A DNA stretch of 7,101 bases from Firmicutes bacterium CAG:194 (GTDB lineage: Bacteria > Bacillota > Clostridia > Lachnospirales > Lachnospiraceae): NCBI GenBank assembly GCA_000432915.1, contig HF995191.1, positions 1 through 7,101 on the forward strand. Reading direction: 5' to 3'. The notes under the pieces are model-generated. The model saw only the letters and a program-made list of their open reading frames with translations, was not told the origin of the DNA and made no database searches. Below, in pieces: positions 1 through 5,838 of this stretch. The stretch's first letter is position 1. Every line of letters begins with the position of its first letter. The position numbers and the translations under genes were made by a program.

Positions 1-180
1 ATTTTGTCACATACATTTGCATCATCATAATTAAATCCCAAATTGGTAAAGGAAGAGGCGTGGAGAGAATACAAAAGAACAGGAAGAAATACACTTATTT
101 TTTAGAAAGATTCAAGAAAAAATTGTTGGGCTAACAGTTGACTAAAGATACGCGCAAAGGAGTTTTGTGTATATCTTTAC

Positions 181-420
181 TTGAAATATGTGGCTGTTAG
201 TATCGAACTAGTAGCTTGCATTCCGGAAATGAAGGGGGTTATCCTGAAGGATGGAACTCGTATTCCATATCTGGCAGATGGTGGAAATGTCGGTTATACG
301 GATGCGACACATGCATACCATATCACAGGCTATGATCGCGTGGTAGATGTGGATGAGATACAGTCGTTATTGCTTTTGGTTAAGCCGGGAGAGGAGCCGG
401 TTTCGGTAGATATTCAGTGA
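181..420 (+). CDS. Short ORF, possible C-terminal remnant of a DUF4179-type protein
   Basis: A 79-codon frame from a TTG start. I do not recognise it firmly. The segment LKDGTRIP (about residues 23-30), a Gly-rich turn, and then a DRVVDVDEIQSLLL stretch (about 52-65) resemble the end of DUF4179 domains, which occur in membrane proteins encoded beside ECF sigma factors and are thought to act as anti-sigma factors. That likeness is from memory of the family. The frame is open back to a stop at 139-141 but contains no ATG before 229. A good AAAGGAG at 156-162 lies too far (18 bases) from the TTG, and the nearer GTG and TTG codons are out of frame. There is no transmembrane segment or zinc-binding motif, and no sigma factor gene lies upstream within the window. 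The simplest reading is a decayed or truncated gene; a genuine small protein is possible. Confidence 0.4.
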   Translation: MKYVAVSIELVACIPEMKGVILKDGTRIPYLADGGNVGYTDATHAYHITGYDRVVDVDEIQSLLLLVKPGEEPVSVDIQ

Positions 421-435
421 AAGCACAGAAAAGAA

Positions 436-464
436 GTTAAAAACATTTGAAAATATGCTATGAT
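436..464 (+). promoter_or_regulatory. Candidate extended -10 promoter for the two-component operon
   Basis: TATGAT at 459-464 is preceded by TGC, giving an extended -10 (TGnTATGAT). A weak -35, TTAAAA, lies at 437-442 with a 16-base spacer. The site is about 100 bases before the response regulator start, in an AT-rich spacer after the preceding frame ends. Just downstream, TGTAA occurs at 464-468, 482-486 and 490-494, which could be half-sites for autoregulation, though such pentamers are common in AT-rich DNA. Confidence 0.45.
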
Positions 465-566
465 GTAAGTATTCAAAATCATGTAAATCTGTAATAAGAT
501 GGTCATTTAAGAAATGGAGTTTACGGATTGATAGAGAAATGTAATGACAACTTGCAGGAGAGCAAA

Positions 567-1244
567 ATGGCACGAGACAAAAAGATAATCTACATCATAG
601 AAGATGACGTGGCACTGAATCACGGAATTGAGCTGACGCTTGGAAATGAAGCATATGAGTGTCGTCAGTTTTTTACACTAGGTGAGATTCAGCATATAGA
701 GCAGGCGGATCTTGTGATCCTGGATATTAATCTGCCGGACGGTAACGGATTTGACTACCTGAAACAAGTCAGAAAGATATCTAACGTGCCTGTCCTGATA
801 CTGACGGCGAACGATACGGAACTTGACGAGGTGATGGGACTGACGCTGGGAGCAGATGATTATGTTACAAAACCATTTTCACTCATGACGCTAAGGCTTC
901 GTGTGAACAATCTGCTGGCAAGAGCAGGTGCCAGACAGGCAGAATATGCAAACAGATATGAAAAGCATGGTCTGGTTCTGGATTTCGGCAATTTACTGTT
1001 TCAGAAAAACGGTGTGGAAATCGAATTAAGTAAGACAGAGATCCGTTTATTGAAATATTTCACGGAAAATGAAGGGATCACGCTTCCCCGGGAAAAGCTG
1101 ATCGACCATGTATGGCAGAATCAGCAGTATGTAGATGAAAATGCATTATCTGTCACTGTAAAAAGACTGCGGGATAAAATAGAAAGCCCCGGTGAGCGGC
1201 TGATCCATACTATATACGGTATTGGATATGTTTTTAAAGGATAG
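567..1244 (+). CDS. OmpR/PhoB-family DNA-binding response regulator
   Basis: A 225-residue two-component response regulator. The receiver domain (about residues 5-118) has the acidic cluster EDD at 12-14, the phosphoacceptor Asp53 in the LVILDINLPDG context, Thr80 (LILTAND) and Lys102 in the DDYVTKPF switch motif, so all phosphorylation residues are present. The C-terminal winged helix (about 128-225) shows LSKTEIRLL, the recognition region ENALSVTVKRLRDKIE and the wing ending HTIYGIGYVF, as in OmpR/PhoB proteins. The ATG at 567 is chosen because AGGAG at 556-560 sits 6 bases upstream; a TTG at 528 in the same frame would add 13 residues without a good ribosome binding site. The histidine kinase gene follows after 51 bases, and an ABC transporter lies beyond it, so its likely targets are its own operon and the transporter. 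Length is normal for the family. Confidence 0.95.
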   Translation: MARDKKIIYIIEDDVALNHGIELTLGNEAYECRQFFTLGEIQHIEQADLVILDINLPDGNGFDYLKQVRKISNVPVLILTANDTELDEVMGLTLGADDYVTKPFSLMTLRLRVNNLLARAGARQAEYANRYEKHGLVLDFGNLLFQKNGVEIELSKTEIRLLKYFTENEGITLPREKLIDHVWQNQQYVDENALSVTVKRLRDKIESPGERLIHTIYGIGYVFKG

Positions 1245-1249
1245 CGGCG

Positions 1250-1269
1250 TATCTGCCGGATAGCAGATA
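1250..1269 (+). other. Small intercistronic hairpin between regulator and kinase
   Basis: A perfect 7-base stem, TATCTGC (1250-1256) with GCAGATA (1263-1269), closes a 6-base loop. It starts 6 bases after the regulator stop. No T-run follows, so it is not an intrinsic terminator. It could tune mRNA stability or the relative translation of the two genes. The ATCTGC/GCAGAT arms recur in the hairpin at 2215-2229. Confidence 0.5.
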
Positions 1270-1295
1270 TTTGTGATGGCAGCATAGGTGAAAAC

Positions 1296-2132
1296 ATGAA
1301 ATATAGAAGAAACGAATATGAAATTTTAAATCAGATGCTGGATGATGCGATCGCAGGCACTTTTGAGGAAAACTGCTTTGATGAAAGTGAACTTTCAAAA
1401 TTGCAGACAAAGCTGATGCGTTATCTGACCTCGGCTTCGATGTCTGAAAAAAAGATTTGTGAAGAAAAGAATAACATAAAGGAGCTCATCACCAATATTT
1501 CGCACCAGACAAAAACACCGCTTACCAATATACTGATGTATGCGGAACTATTGACAGAGGCAGCGGAGACAGAGATGGAAAAGGAATATGCCGGCGAAAT
1601 ATATGCGCAGGGGAAAAAGCTGGAAAGCCTGATTGGTGCACTTGTGAAAATGTCGCGGCTTGAGACCGGGATCTTTCAATATGAGCAGAAGGTAACTGCT
1701 TATCAGGTGATCATCCAAAAAGCAGTGGAGCAGGCGCTCCCTAAAGCCTGCGCAAAGGAGATAACGATCCATGTAAAAGAGGGTGGCAGCTATCAGGCAA
1801 ACATCGACGAAAAGTGGGTAGTGGAAGCAGTTTACAACATTCTGGACAATGCGATCAAGTATTCAGATGCAGGCACGGTGATTTCTGTGGAAGAGTTTTC
1901 CTATGAATTCTTTTCGGGAATACGGATCACAGATCAGGGTGTGGGCATTGCGGAAGAAGAAATTCCGTTATTGTTTGGGCGGTTTTACAGAGGAAAAACG
2001 GTGCATGACAAAGAAGGGATAGGTGTTGGCTTGTATCTGGCGCGTGAAATCGTGGAACATAACGGAGGATACATAAAGGTCAAGTCAGAAGTCTTAAAGG
2101 GTTCTACATTTGATATATGTTTTCCAAGATAA
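1296..2132 (+). CDS. Soluble sensor histidine kinase lacking transmembrane segments
   Basis: A 278-residue HisKA/HATPase_c kinase, presumably the partner that phosphorylates the adjacent OmpR-type regulator. The N-terminal part (about 1-60) is charged and helical with no hydrophobic span, so no membrane anchor and no extracellular sensor are visible. The H-box is ISHQTKTPL with phosphoacceptor His70. The N-box is NILDNAIKYS with Asn185, the G1 box DQGVGI starts at Asp213, the F-box is FGRFYRG at 227-233, and the G2 box is GIGVGLYL at 241-248. All catalytic boxes are intact. The HQxKTPL form of the H-box is also seen in kinases that work with BceAB-type transporters, but those normally carry two transmembrane helices. 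The ATG at 1296 has AGGTG at 1286-1290. The start could lie elsewhere, but the 51-base gap leaves no room for a membrane domain. It probably acts in the cytosol or docked on a membrane partner. Confidence 0.93.
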   Translation: MKYRRNEYEILNQMLDDAIAGTFEENCFDESELSKLQTKLMRYLTSASMSEKKICEEKNNIKELITNISHQTKTPLTNILMYAELLTEAAETEMEKEYAGEIYAQGKKLESLIGALVKMSRLETGIFQYEQKVTAYQVIIQKAVEQALPKACAKEITIHVKEGGSYQANIDEKWVVEAVYNILDNAIKYSDAGTVISVEEFSYEFFSGIRITDQGVGIAEEEIPLLFGRFYRGKTVHDKEGIGVGLYLAREIVEHNGGYIKVKSEVLKGSTFDICFPR

Positions 2133-2151
2133 TGTCATGCATTTCTTGTCA

Positions 2152-2202
2152 TATATTTGTTTAGCAAATGTACGGCTAAATAACCCGCGAAGCAGATTAT
2201 AG
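2152..2202 (+). repeat. Imperfect 51-base direct repeat, copy A
   Basis: Aligns without gaps to 2344-2394 with 41 of 51 bases identical by my count. The first half can fold into a 9-base stem (2152-2160 with 2164-2172) over a 3-base TTA loop, with two T/G wobble positions. The second half, ATAACCCG at 2180-2187 against CAGATTAT at 2193-2200, is a decayed version of the perfect stem seen in copy B. It begins 20 bases after the kinase stop. It looks like a short interspersed or hairpin-type intergenic repeat and codes for no protein I can see. Confidence 0.65.
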
Positions 2203-2214
2203 CGATATCAATTT

Positions 2215-2229
2215 ATCTGCGAAGCAGAT
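2215..2229 (+). other. Small perfect hairpin ATCTGC-GAA-GCAGAT
   Basis: A 6-base perfect stem with a GAA loop. Its right side belongs to GCGAAGCAGATT, which occurs at 2187-2198 (inside repeat copy A) and again at 2219-2230, 32 bases apart. It shares its arms with the hairpin at 1250-1269. No T-run of terminator type follows. Confidence 0.45.
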
Positions 2230-2230
2230 T

Positions 2231-2268
2231 TTGCAAGAATTGTGGTTCAAAATATTGCAACATTGTAA
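2231..2268 (+). promoter_or_regulatory. Possible operator: paired TTGCAA-TTGT elements
   Basis: TTGCAAGAATTGT at 2231-2243 and TTGCAACATTGT at 2255-2266 form a near-repeat with starts 24 bases apart. The second extends to TTGCAACATTGTAA (2255-2268), which matches its own reverse complement at 10 of 14 positions. OmpR-type regulators bind such repeated half-sites, and this lies upstream of the transporter genes. No convincing -35/-10 pair could be placed with it (TTGCAA 2255-2260 and AAGAAT 2278-2283 is the best and is weak). Function is inferred only. Confidence 0.25.
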
Positions 2269-2302
2269 GATTTGAGAAAGAATCTGGAAAGAACAATGCG
2301 AT

Positions 2303-2335
2303 ATGCTGGGTATTGTAAAAATACGCAGCATTTTT
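2303..2335 (+). terminator. Intrinsic terminator or attenuator between kinase and ABC genes
   Basis: The stem ATGCTG-G-GTATT (2303-2314) pairs with AATAC-G-CAGCAT (2320-2331), 11 pairs with one internal G/G mismatch, over a 5-base GTAAA loop. The stem runs directly into T2331-2335 followed by AATT. This is the best terminator shape in the window. It lies about 170 bases after the kinase stop and about 95 bases before the ATPase start. It may end the regulator-kinase transcript or act as an attenuator in the transporter leader. Confidence 0.65.
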
Positions 2336-2343
2336 AATTGCTG

Positions 2344-2394
2344 TATATTTGCGTAGCAAATGTACGACCAAATAACCTGTATGGCAGGTTATAG
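2344..2394 (+). repeat. Imperfect 51-base direct repeat, copy B
   Basis: Second copy of the element at 2152-2202. It folds into two clean hairpins: a 9-base stem 2344-2352 with 2356-2364 (one T/G wobble, GTA loop), and a perfect 8-base stem ATAACCTG (2372-2379) with CAGGTTAT (2385-2392) over a TATGG loop. It ends 34 bases before the ATPase ATG and about 23 bases before its ribosome binding site, so as RNA it would fold in the 5' untranslated region. The better-paired stems suggest it is the more intact copy. Confidence 0.65.
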
Positions 2395-2428
2395 TTAATT
2401 GCTAAACTACAATGGAAAGGAAAGTAAA

Positions 2429-3115
2429 ATGGAAATTTTAAGAACAGAAAATCTGAGGAAATATTATGACCAGAATATGGTATGTGTGAAAGCATTGGAT
2501 GGCGTGGATCTGTCGGTAGAGCAGGGTGAATTTGTAGCAATCGTCGGTACATCCGGCAGCGGAAAGTCCACACTCCTGCATATGCTGGGAGGACTTGACC
2601 GCCCTACAGCAGGTACTGTGCTGGTAGATGGGAAAAAGATCTTTGACCTGAAAGAAGAAGAACTGACTATTTTCAGAAGAAGAAAGATCGGTTTTGTGTT
2701 TCAGGCATATAATCTTGTTCCGGTGCTGAATGTGTATGAGAATATTGTGCTGCCGATCCAGTTAGACGGCAGCAGAGTGGATGAGGCATTTATAGAGCAG
2801 ATAATTGAAGTACTGGGTCTTACCGAAAAGAAAAACAGTCTGCCGAATCAGCTCTCCGGCGGGCAGCAGCAGAGGGTGGCGATCGCGAGAGCACTTGCCA
2901 CAAAACCGTCTATTATCCTGGCAGATGAGCCGACCGGAAATCTGGATTCCAAGACAAGTCAGGATGTATTGGGTTTGCTTAAGGTAACTGGGCGGAAATT
3001 TAAACAGACGATCGTTATGATTACACATAACGAGGAGATCGCGCAGATGGCTGACCGTATCATCCGTATTGAGGATGGACGCATTTTAGCGGGAGGGGGG
3101 CAGATCCATGCGTAA
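2429..3115 (+). CDS. ABC transporter ATP-binding protein (MacB/LolD/BceA type)
   Basis: A 228-residue ATPase that powers the permease encoded next to it at the cytoplasmic face of the membrane. Motifs in order: Walker A GTSGSGKST at 40-48, Q-loop Gln92 in GFVFQAYNLVP, signature LSGGQQQRVAIARAL from 142, Walker B IILADEP at 162-168, D-loop GNLD at 170-173 and switch His200 in MITHNEE. The ADEPTGNLD form and the LxGLDRPTAG region are typical of ATPases paired with FtsX-type permeases (LolD, MacB, BceA, FtsE). All catalytic residues are intact. ATG 2429 is chosen because AGGA at 2418-2421 sits 7 bases upstream; the in-frame TTG at 2399 would add 10 residues without such a site. Its last 8 bases overlap the permease start, so the two are translationally coupled. 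The nearby two-component genes point to a BceAB-like peptide-response transporter; the substrate is unknown. Confidence 0.95.
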   Translation: MEILRTENLRKYYDQNMVCVKALDGVDLSVEQGEFVAIVGTSGSGKSTLLHMLGGLDRPTAGTVLVDGKKIFDLKEEELTIFRRRKIGFVFQAYNLVPVLNVYENIVLPIQLDGSRVDEAFIEQIIEVLGLTEKKNSLPNQLSGGQQQRVAIARALATKPSIILADEPTGNLDSKTSQDVLGLLKVTGRKFKQTIVMITHNEEIAQMADRIIRIEDGRILAGGGQIHA

Positions 3116-5627
3116 GGTGCAAAACGGAAGATGTATTGCGAATATCAGTAAAAAGAGCATACTGGCAAATAAAAAGAGAAACAGTATCCTGCTGGCAGCA
3201 ATCATTTTGACAACGGTCATGCTCAGCACTTTGTTTACGGTGGCAAGCAGTATGATCAAATCGCTTGAAACTGCAACCTGTTATCAGGTCGGTACATATA
3301 CACATGCAGGTTTCAAGTATCTGACACAGGAAGAGTATGATAAGCTGAAAACAGATACAAAAATCTACGATCTGTCCTATAATATCATACTTGGTGAAGT
3401 AATAAATGAAGAATTATCTGAAGACTATACGGAGGTCAGATACACGGAGCCTCTTTGCGCAAAGCAGAGCTATTCTTATCCGGAGACAGGAACGCTGCCT
3501 CAAAAATACGAGGAAGTGGCAACCTGTACCGCGGTTCTGGATGCGTTTGGCGTTCCGCATGAGCTTGGACAGACCCTGCATCTGCAGCTGACCAATGGAT
3601 TTGATACCTATGAAGGAGATTTTAAAGTCTGCGGGATTTGGGAAAAACCGGCGTTGACTATGACAAATGAAATTTATTTTTCAAAAGAATTTCAGGAAAG
3701 TTTTGCGCCTGTCTGGAAGAATAGGGAGGATTATAACAGACATTTGAGTGCAAATTCCTATGCAGGCTCCATCAATCCTGATTTTAATTTCAGTTCTTCC
3801 TTCAATATTACAGGAAAAATGGAGGCGCTTAAAGAAAGACTCGGTTTCGGCGATGAAATAAAGGATGGCATTAACTGGGCATATACGACAAGTGAGCTGG
3901 ATGCAACAACCGTTCTGATCGTTGCAGTTATATTGATCATGATCATTTTGGCGGGGTATCTGATCATTTATAACATTTTCCTGATCGCGATCACGTCCGA
4001 TATTCATTATTATGGTCTGTTGAAAACGATCGGAATGACGAACAGGCAGTTGAAAAAAATGGTTTTAAGGCAGGCATTGTTTTTAAGTGTGATCGCGATC
4101 CCGGTAGGCATGCTTCTGGGCTATCTGATATCATATTTTGTAGTGCCTCTGATTGCAAATAATATGTTGACAGATGCATGCAAGGTTTATCCGAATGGAT
4201 TTGTGTTTCTTGCCTGTGCTGTATTTGCGTGGATTACAGTCAGGATCAGTTGCGCAAAGCCCTGCAGGATCATTCGGAAAATATCTCCGGTAGAGGCTGT
4301 AAAGTTCAGTGACTGTCCGGTAGAAAAGCTGTCAAAGCATAAAAAGGCAAAGGGGGTAACGCCGTTTTCCATGGCATGGGAAAATCTGAAAAGAAATAAG
4401 AAGAGAACGACAGCGGTGCTATTATCCATGGTACTCAGCGTTCTGATGATCAATGTTACAGTATCGATCGTTTCCTGCTTTGATGAAGATAAATATATTT
4501 CCATGTTTGCGGGCAGTGATTTTTCCATTGCAGATGCCACGTTATATAATCTCAGTGCTATTGACAAAAATCTGGAGGGAGTATCTGCACAGGATATGGA
4601 AGCACTCAGAGCAATGGATGGTGTTACAGAATCCGGTGCAATCTATATGGAGGAATCGGAGCAGAAGCTGGAAGGCGATGCATGGGAAAGGATGAAAAAA
4701 ATATATGAGGAACATACTGACTGGTATGTGCAAAGCCCGGATGAAAAAGAGTGGTGGGATTCGTGTGTTTACGACCGGAAAGAGATCAGCTCTCATTTGT
4801 ATGGTGTGGATGAGCTGATCTTCCATGCACTGGAACTGGAAACGGATAAGGTCGACTGGAATACTTTTTGCTCCGGCGATTATGCCATTGTATCTTCTAT
4901 GTTGGATAGTGACGGCAACGATGCGGATCTGGCGCTGTATCAGGTAGGAGAGAAAATACCGGTTCAGCTGCCGGATGGCAGCACAAAGGAATATGAGGTC
5001 ATTGGAATCGGAGATGTGCCATATGTCATGGGACCAATGCACAGCCATGGAATGGACATCTATATAACAATACCCGCTGCGGAATATCTGAAGGTTGTGC
5101 CACAGGCGAAGGGCGCTTTGCAATTCATGATCAATGTGGAGAAGGAGTATCTTGAGGCAGATGAGGCATATGTAGAACAGTATTGTAATGTGACAAATCA
5201 AAAGTTGGATTTTAAATCCAGAAAAATGTATCTGCAGGAATTTAAAGATATGGTAAACATGTTTCTGATCGTAGGAGGTGCGTTGAGTGCGATTCTGGCG
5301 CTGATCGGCATTTTGAATTTTATCAATCTGACTTACACCTCGATCCATGAACGGAAACAGGAACTGAAAATCTTATGGTCTGTCGGTATGACAAAAAAGC
5401 AGATCGCTTCCATGCTTTCCTTTGAAGGAATGCTGAGAATGGGACTTGCATTTGTACTTGTACTGACGGTAGGGCAGCTACTGAATTACTACGTTGTATA
5501 TGCGATTGCCGGTGGTATGATCATGTTTACCAGCCATTATGTGATCTGGCCGATGCTTGTATGTATCCCTGTATTTGGGGTGATTGCAGCATTGATTCCG
5601 AGATCTATGGTAAAGAAAATATTCTGA
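3108..5627 (+). CDS. FtsX-family ABC transporter permease, 839 residues
   Basis: Membrane partner of the preceding ATPase. Predicted membrane spans by eye: about 25-48, 267-293, 322-348, 364-381, 434-457, 716-742, 773-797 and 813-831. This gives two FtsX-type halves, each with one helix, a large external domain (about 50-265 and 458-715) and three more helices. The cytoplasmic coupling motifs LLKTIGMTNRQLKK (304-317) and ELKILWSVGMTKKQ (752-765) are repeats of each other, and RKISPVEAVKF (390-400) ends the first half. BceB-type permeases are usually nearer 650 residues with one external domain, so this is the longer, duplicated layout. Residue 757 is Trp where Arg is common in the LRSxGM motif. 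The ATG at 3108 overlaps the ATPase end and has GGGAGGGGGG at 3091-3100 inside that gene. Likely substrates are antimicrobial peptides or envelope lipids or lipoproteins; the sequence does not decide. Confidence 0.92.
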   Translation: MRKVQNGRCIANISKKSILANKKRNSILLAAIILTTVMLSTLFTVASSMIKSLETATCYQVGTYTHAGFKYLTQEEYDKLKTDTKIYDLSYNIILGEVINEELSEDYTEVRYTEPLCAKQSYSYPETGTLPQKYEEVATCTAVLDAFGVPHELGQTLHLQLTNGFDTYEGDFKVCGIWEKPALTMTNEIYFSKEFQESFAPVWKNREDYNRHLSANSYAGSINPDFNFSSSFNITGKMEALKERLGFGDEIKDGINWAYTTSELDATTVLIVAVILIMIILAGYLIIYNIFLIAITSDIHYYGLLKTIGMTNRQLKKMVLRQALFLSVIAIPVGMLLGYLISYFVVPLIANNMLTDACKVYPNGFVFLACAVFAWITVRISCAKPCRIIRKISPVEAVKFSDCPVEKLSKHKKAKGVTPFSMAWENLKRNKKRTTAVLLSMVLSVLMINVTVSIVSCFDEDKYISMFAGSDFSIADATLYNLSAIDKNLEGVSAQDMEALRAMDGVTESGAIYMEESEQKLEGDAWERMKKIYEEHTDWYVQSPDEKEWWDSCVYDRKEISSHLYGVDELIFHALELETDKVDWNTFCSGDYAIVSSMLDSDGNDADLALYQVGEKIPVQLPDGSTKEYEVIGIGDVPYVMGPMHSHGMDIYITIPAAEYLKVVPQAKGALQFMINVEKEYLEADEAYVEQYCNVTNQKLDFKSRKMYLQEFKDMVNMFLIVGGALSAILALIGILNFINLTYTSIHERKQELKILWSVGMTKKQIASMLSFEGMLRMGLAFVLVLTVGQLLNYYVVYAIAGGMIMFTSHYVIWPMLVCIPVFGVIAALIPRSMVKKIF

Positions 5628-5646
5628 TGCAGGTTTCTTTTTCAAA

Positions 5647-5655
5647 TGATATAAT
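5647..5655 (+). promoter_or_regulatory. Strong extended -10 promoter for the GH5 gene
   Basis: TGATATAAT contains a perfect TATAAT (5650-5655) with the TGn extension at 5647-5649. It lies 20 bases after the permease stop. No good -35 is present at 16-18 bases upstream, which is acceptable for an extended -10 promoter. Transcription would begin near 5661-5664 and give a leader of about 175 bases before the GH5 start. No terminator separates the permease from this site, so read-through from the transporter genes is also possible. Confidence 0.6.
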
Positions 5656-5838
5656 GATGTTAGGGGCAAAAGGCACGAATTTGATGCCTATAGAAAAGCA
5701 AAGAAAGGCATAAGGCGAAAATGCAGGCGGAAAGAAACTCGAAATCTCCCATCAGTGAAGAACTTACACAAATCTTCCGGAGGAAGAGATCGTAGATGAG
5801 ATGGGAAGGTCTGTTTGCGCCGGATGAGAAGGATTAGC
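5656..5838 (+). other. Structured leader of the GH5 gene with small reading frames
   Basis: The segment can form three mutually exclusive small hairpins: AGGCA 5671-5675 with TGCCT 5685-5689; ATGCCT 5684-5689 with AGGCAT 5706-5711; GCAT 5708-5711 with ATGC 5721-5724. It also contains tiny reading frames: 5684-5713 (9 codons before the stop), 5721-5795 (24 codons, AAGG at 5712-5715 just upstream) and 5796-5837 (13 codons, ATG right after the previous TAG). Its length and switchable pairing could suit regulation in cis, but I recognise no known riboswitch family. The small frames may be chance. Confidence 0.3.

Noticed and set aside
1..180. Short frames and a TTGACT at 138-143 at the window start
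   Set aside because: All frames are under 40 codons and lack good starts. TTGACT has no acceptable -10 at 16-18 bases. I see no gene or firm promoter in this stretch.
2152..2394. CRISPR-like array or insertion sequence in the spacer
   Set aside because: Only two imperfect repeat copies exist, there is no regular spacer pattern, no transposase frame, and no clear terminal inverted repeats with target duplication.
4542..5348. Minus-strand open frame of 268 codons inside the permease
   Set aside because: It lies opposite the second external domain and following helices of a well-supported permease, has no ribosome binding site I could find, and its composition (His/Ile/Cys-rich) looks non-coding.
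5661..5735. Possible c-di-GMP-I (GEMM) riboswitch before the GH5 gene
   Set aside because: Pieces such as GGCAAA and GCAAAG are present, but the GACGCAAAGCC core, tetraloop-receptor pair and closing stems are not. Kept only as an unexplained structured leader.
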